64,000 nucleotides of DNA from an uncultured Sphingomonadaceae bacterium (GTDB taxonomy: Bacteria; Pseudomonadota; Alphaproteobacteria; Sphingomonadales; Sphingomonadaceae), in NCBI GenBank assembly GCA_947495985.1, contig CANMBD010000002.1:186001-250000 (forward strand), written 5' to 3'. A program made the translations under genes and the position numbers. Under the pieces are notes generated by a model, which saw only the letters and a list, made by a program, of their open reading frames with translations, had not been told where the DNA came from and made no database searches. Shown here piece after piece: positions 63,592 through 64,000 of the stretch; positions within the stretch are counted from its first letter, which is position 1; every line of letters begins with the position of its first letter.

Positions 63592-64000
63592 TCAACCAGC
63601 AATGCTCGGGCGAGCTTCCACCTTTGCGCGCCACTGCGCAAGATTTTTACAATCTGCAGGGGTTTCAACGCCAGCAAAATCGGCAAAGCCAAGACCGGCA
63701 AAGGCTGTAATATCGGCAATAGAGAACCCATCACCGGCCAGATAAGGTTGCTGGGCCAGAACAGTATCAAGATAGCGCATGGTCGAGACCGCACGTTCTT
63801 TTTGATGGTGGCCCCATTCCGCGCATTGATAAGTTTCAATCGCTTCACCCAGTCCCGGCGTGGCATGGTGGAAATAAGTCCCGACCGCATCAAGCAGTCC
63901 AGCTTCAGCGCGGCGCTGCATCATCGCAATCACTCCGCGCTCCTTCGGCGATTTGCCTGTCAATTCCTGCTCACCTGTCAAATTATCGATATATTCCGTG
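63592..64000 (-). CDS. Glutathione S-transferase, C-terminal part (gene cut by window end)
   Basis: Only the C-terminal 136 residues lie in the window; the frame is open to base 64000 (TEYIDNLTGEQELTGKSPKERGVIAM). It has the all-helical GST C-terminal domain with LAGDGFSIADITAFAGLGFADF. The start lies beyond the window, so the thioredoxin-like domain and active-site residue cannot be read. 15 bases separate it from the cupin gene. Confidence 0.87.
   Translation of the reverse strand, partial: TEYIDNLTGEQELTGKSPKERGVIAMMQRRAEAGLLDAVGTYFHHATPGLGEAIETYQCAEWGHHQKERAVSTMRYLDTVLAQQPYLAGDGFSIADITAFAGLGFADFAGVETPADCKNLAQWRAKVEARPSIAG

Overview
The window is chromosomal DNA from an alphaproteobacterium, most likely a member of Sphingomonadales near Sphingorhabdus or Parasphingorhabdus. 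That placement is inferred from gene content: a TIGR02300/FYDLN protein, a ThiS-ThiG fusion, a SUV3-type helicase beside a 7Fe ferredoxin and CarD, an UrcA-family protein, a ferritin-like PF10118 pair and CtrA-type TTAA-N7-TTAAC boxes. Coding density is high and most neighbours overlap by 1-20 bases. I see no rRNA operon, CRISPR array, prophage or insertion-sequence transposase.

Layout. 1-6.5 kb: the end of a secreted P-domain/DUF11 protein, then a minus-strand block (YaiI-like, DEAD-box helicase, HI0933 flavoprotein, GIY-YIG, tRNA-Ala, FYDLN zinc ribbon). 6.7-11.7 kb: aroA, a small membrane protein, cmk, rpsA, ihfB and tRNA-Leu. 11.7-18.3 kb: a complete Csu-type (archaic) chaperone-usher pilus locus with a hairpin after the putative major subunit and a perfect CtrA box upstream. 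18.8-23.3 kb: carD, a 232-bp element bounded by 39-bp perfect inverted repeats, fdxA, an S4 protein and a SUV3-like helicase. 23.5-31.7 kb: M23 peptidase, lipoproteins, hemB with two acetyltransferases and a gamma carbonic anhydrase, rplU-rpmA (L21 with a long Lys/Ala tail), and a PF10118 protein.

31.8-41.3 kb: lnt-metK-trmB, a VOC protein, a sigma-54 activator lacking a receiver, TetR divergent from a second PF10118 protein, and unknown proteins. 41.5-44.3 kb: a LytS/LytTR two-component pair and an UrcA-family gene. 44.4-47.8 kb: thiSG, aroQ, accB-accC. 48-54.9 kb: an RcnB-like protein with tandem DxNxDGxxD repeats, an amidohydrolase, a prolyl-4-hydroxylase-type oxygenase, a DUF885 peptidase and an HExxH/TPR protein. 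54.9-64 kb: nitroreductase-marR, a CtrA-box gene, GAF, an ArgE-like deacetylase, SDR, a coupled nucleotidyltransferase/ATP-grasp pair, fatty acid desaturase, bicupin and a partial GST.

The least explained signals are regulatory. First, 21-bp-period direct repeats (core TTCGACCAACGAC) lie upstream of the LytS/LytTR operon, the urcA-like gene and the DUF885 gene; this looks like one LytTR regulon. Second, CtrA-type boxes precede the pilus operon and a 97-aa orphan protein, with a one-mismatch box before the detached pilin-like gene. Third, the ATP-grasp/nucleotidyltransferase pair, with its ArgE-like, SDR, desaturase and cupin neighbours, is the best candidate for an undescribed pathway, but its substrate cannot be read from sequence.
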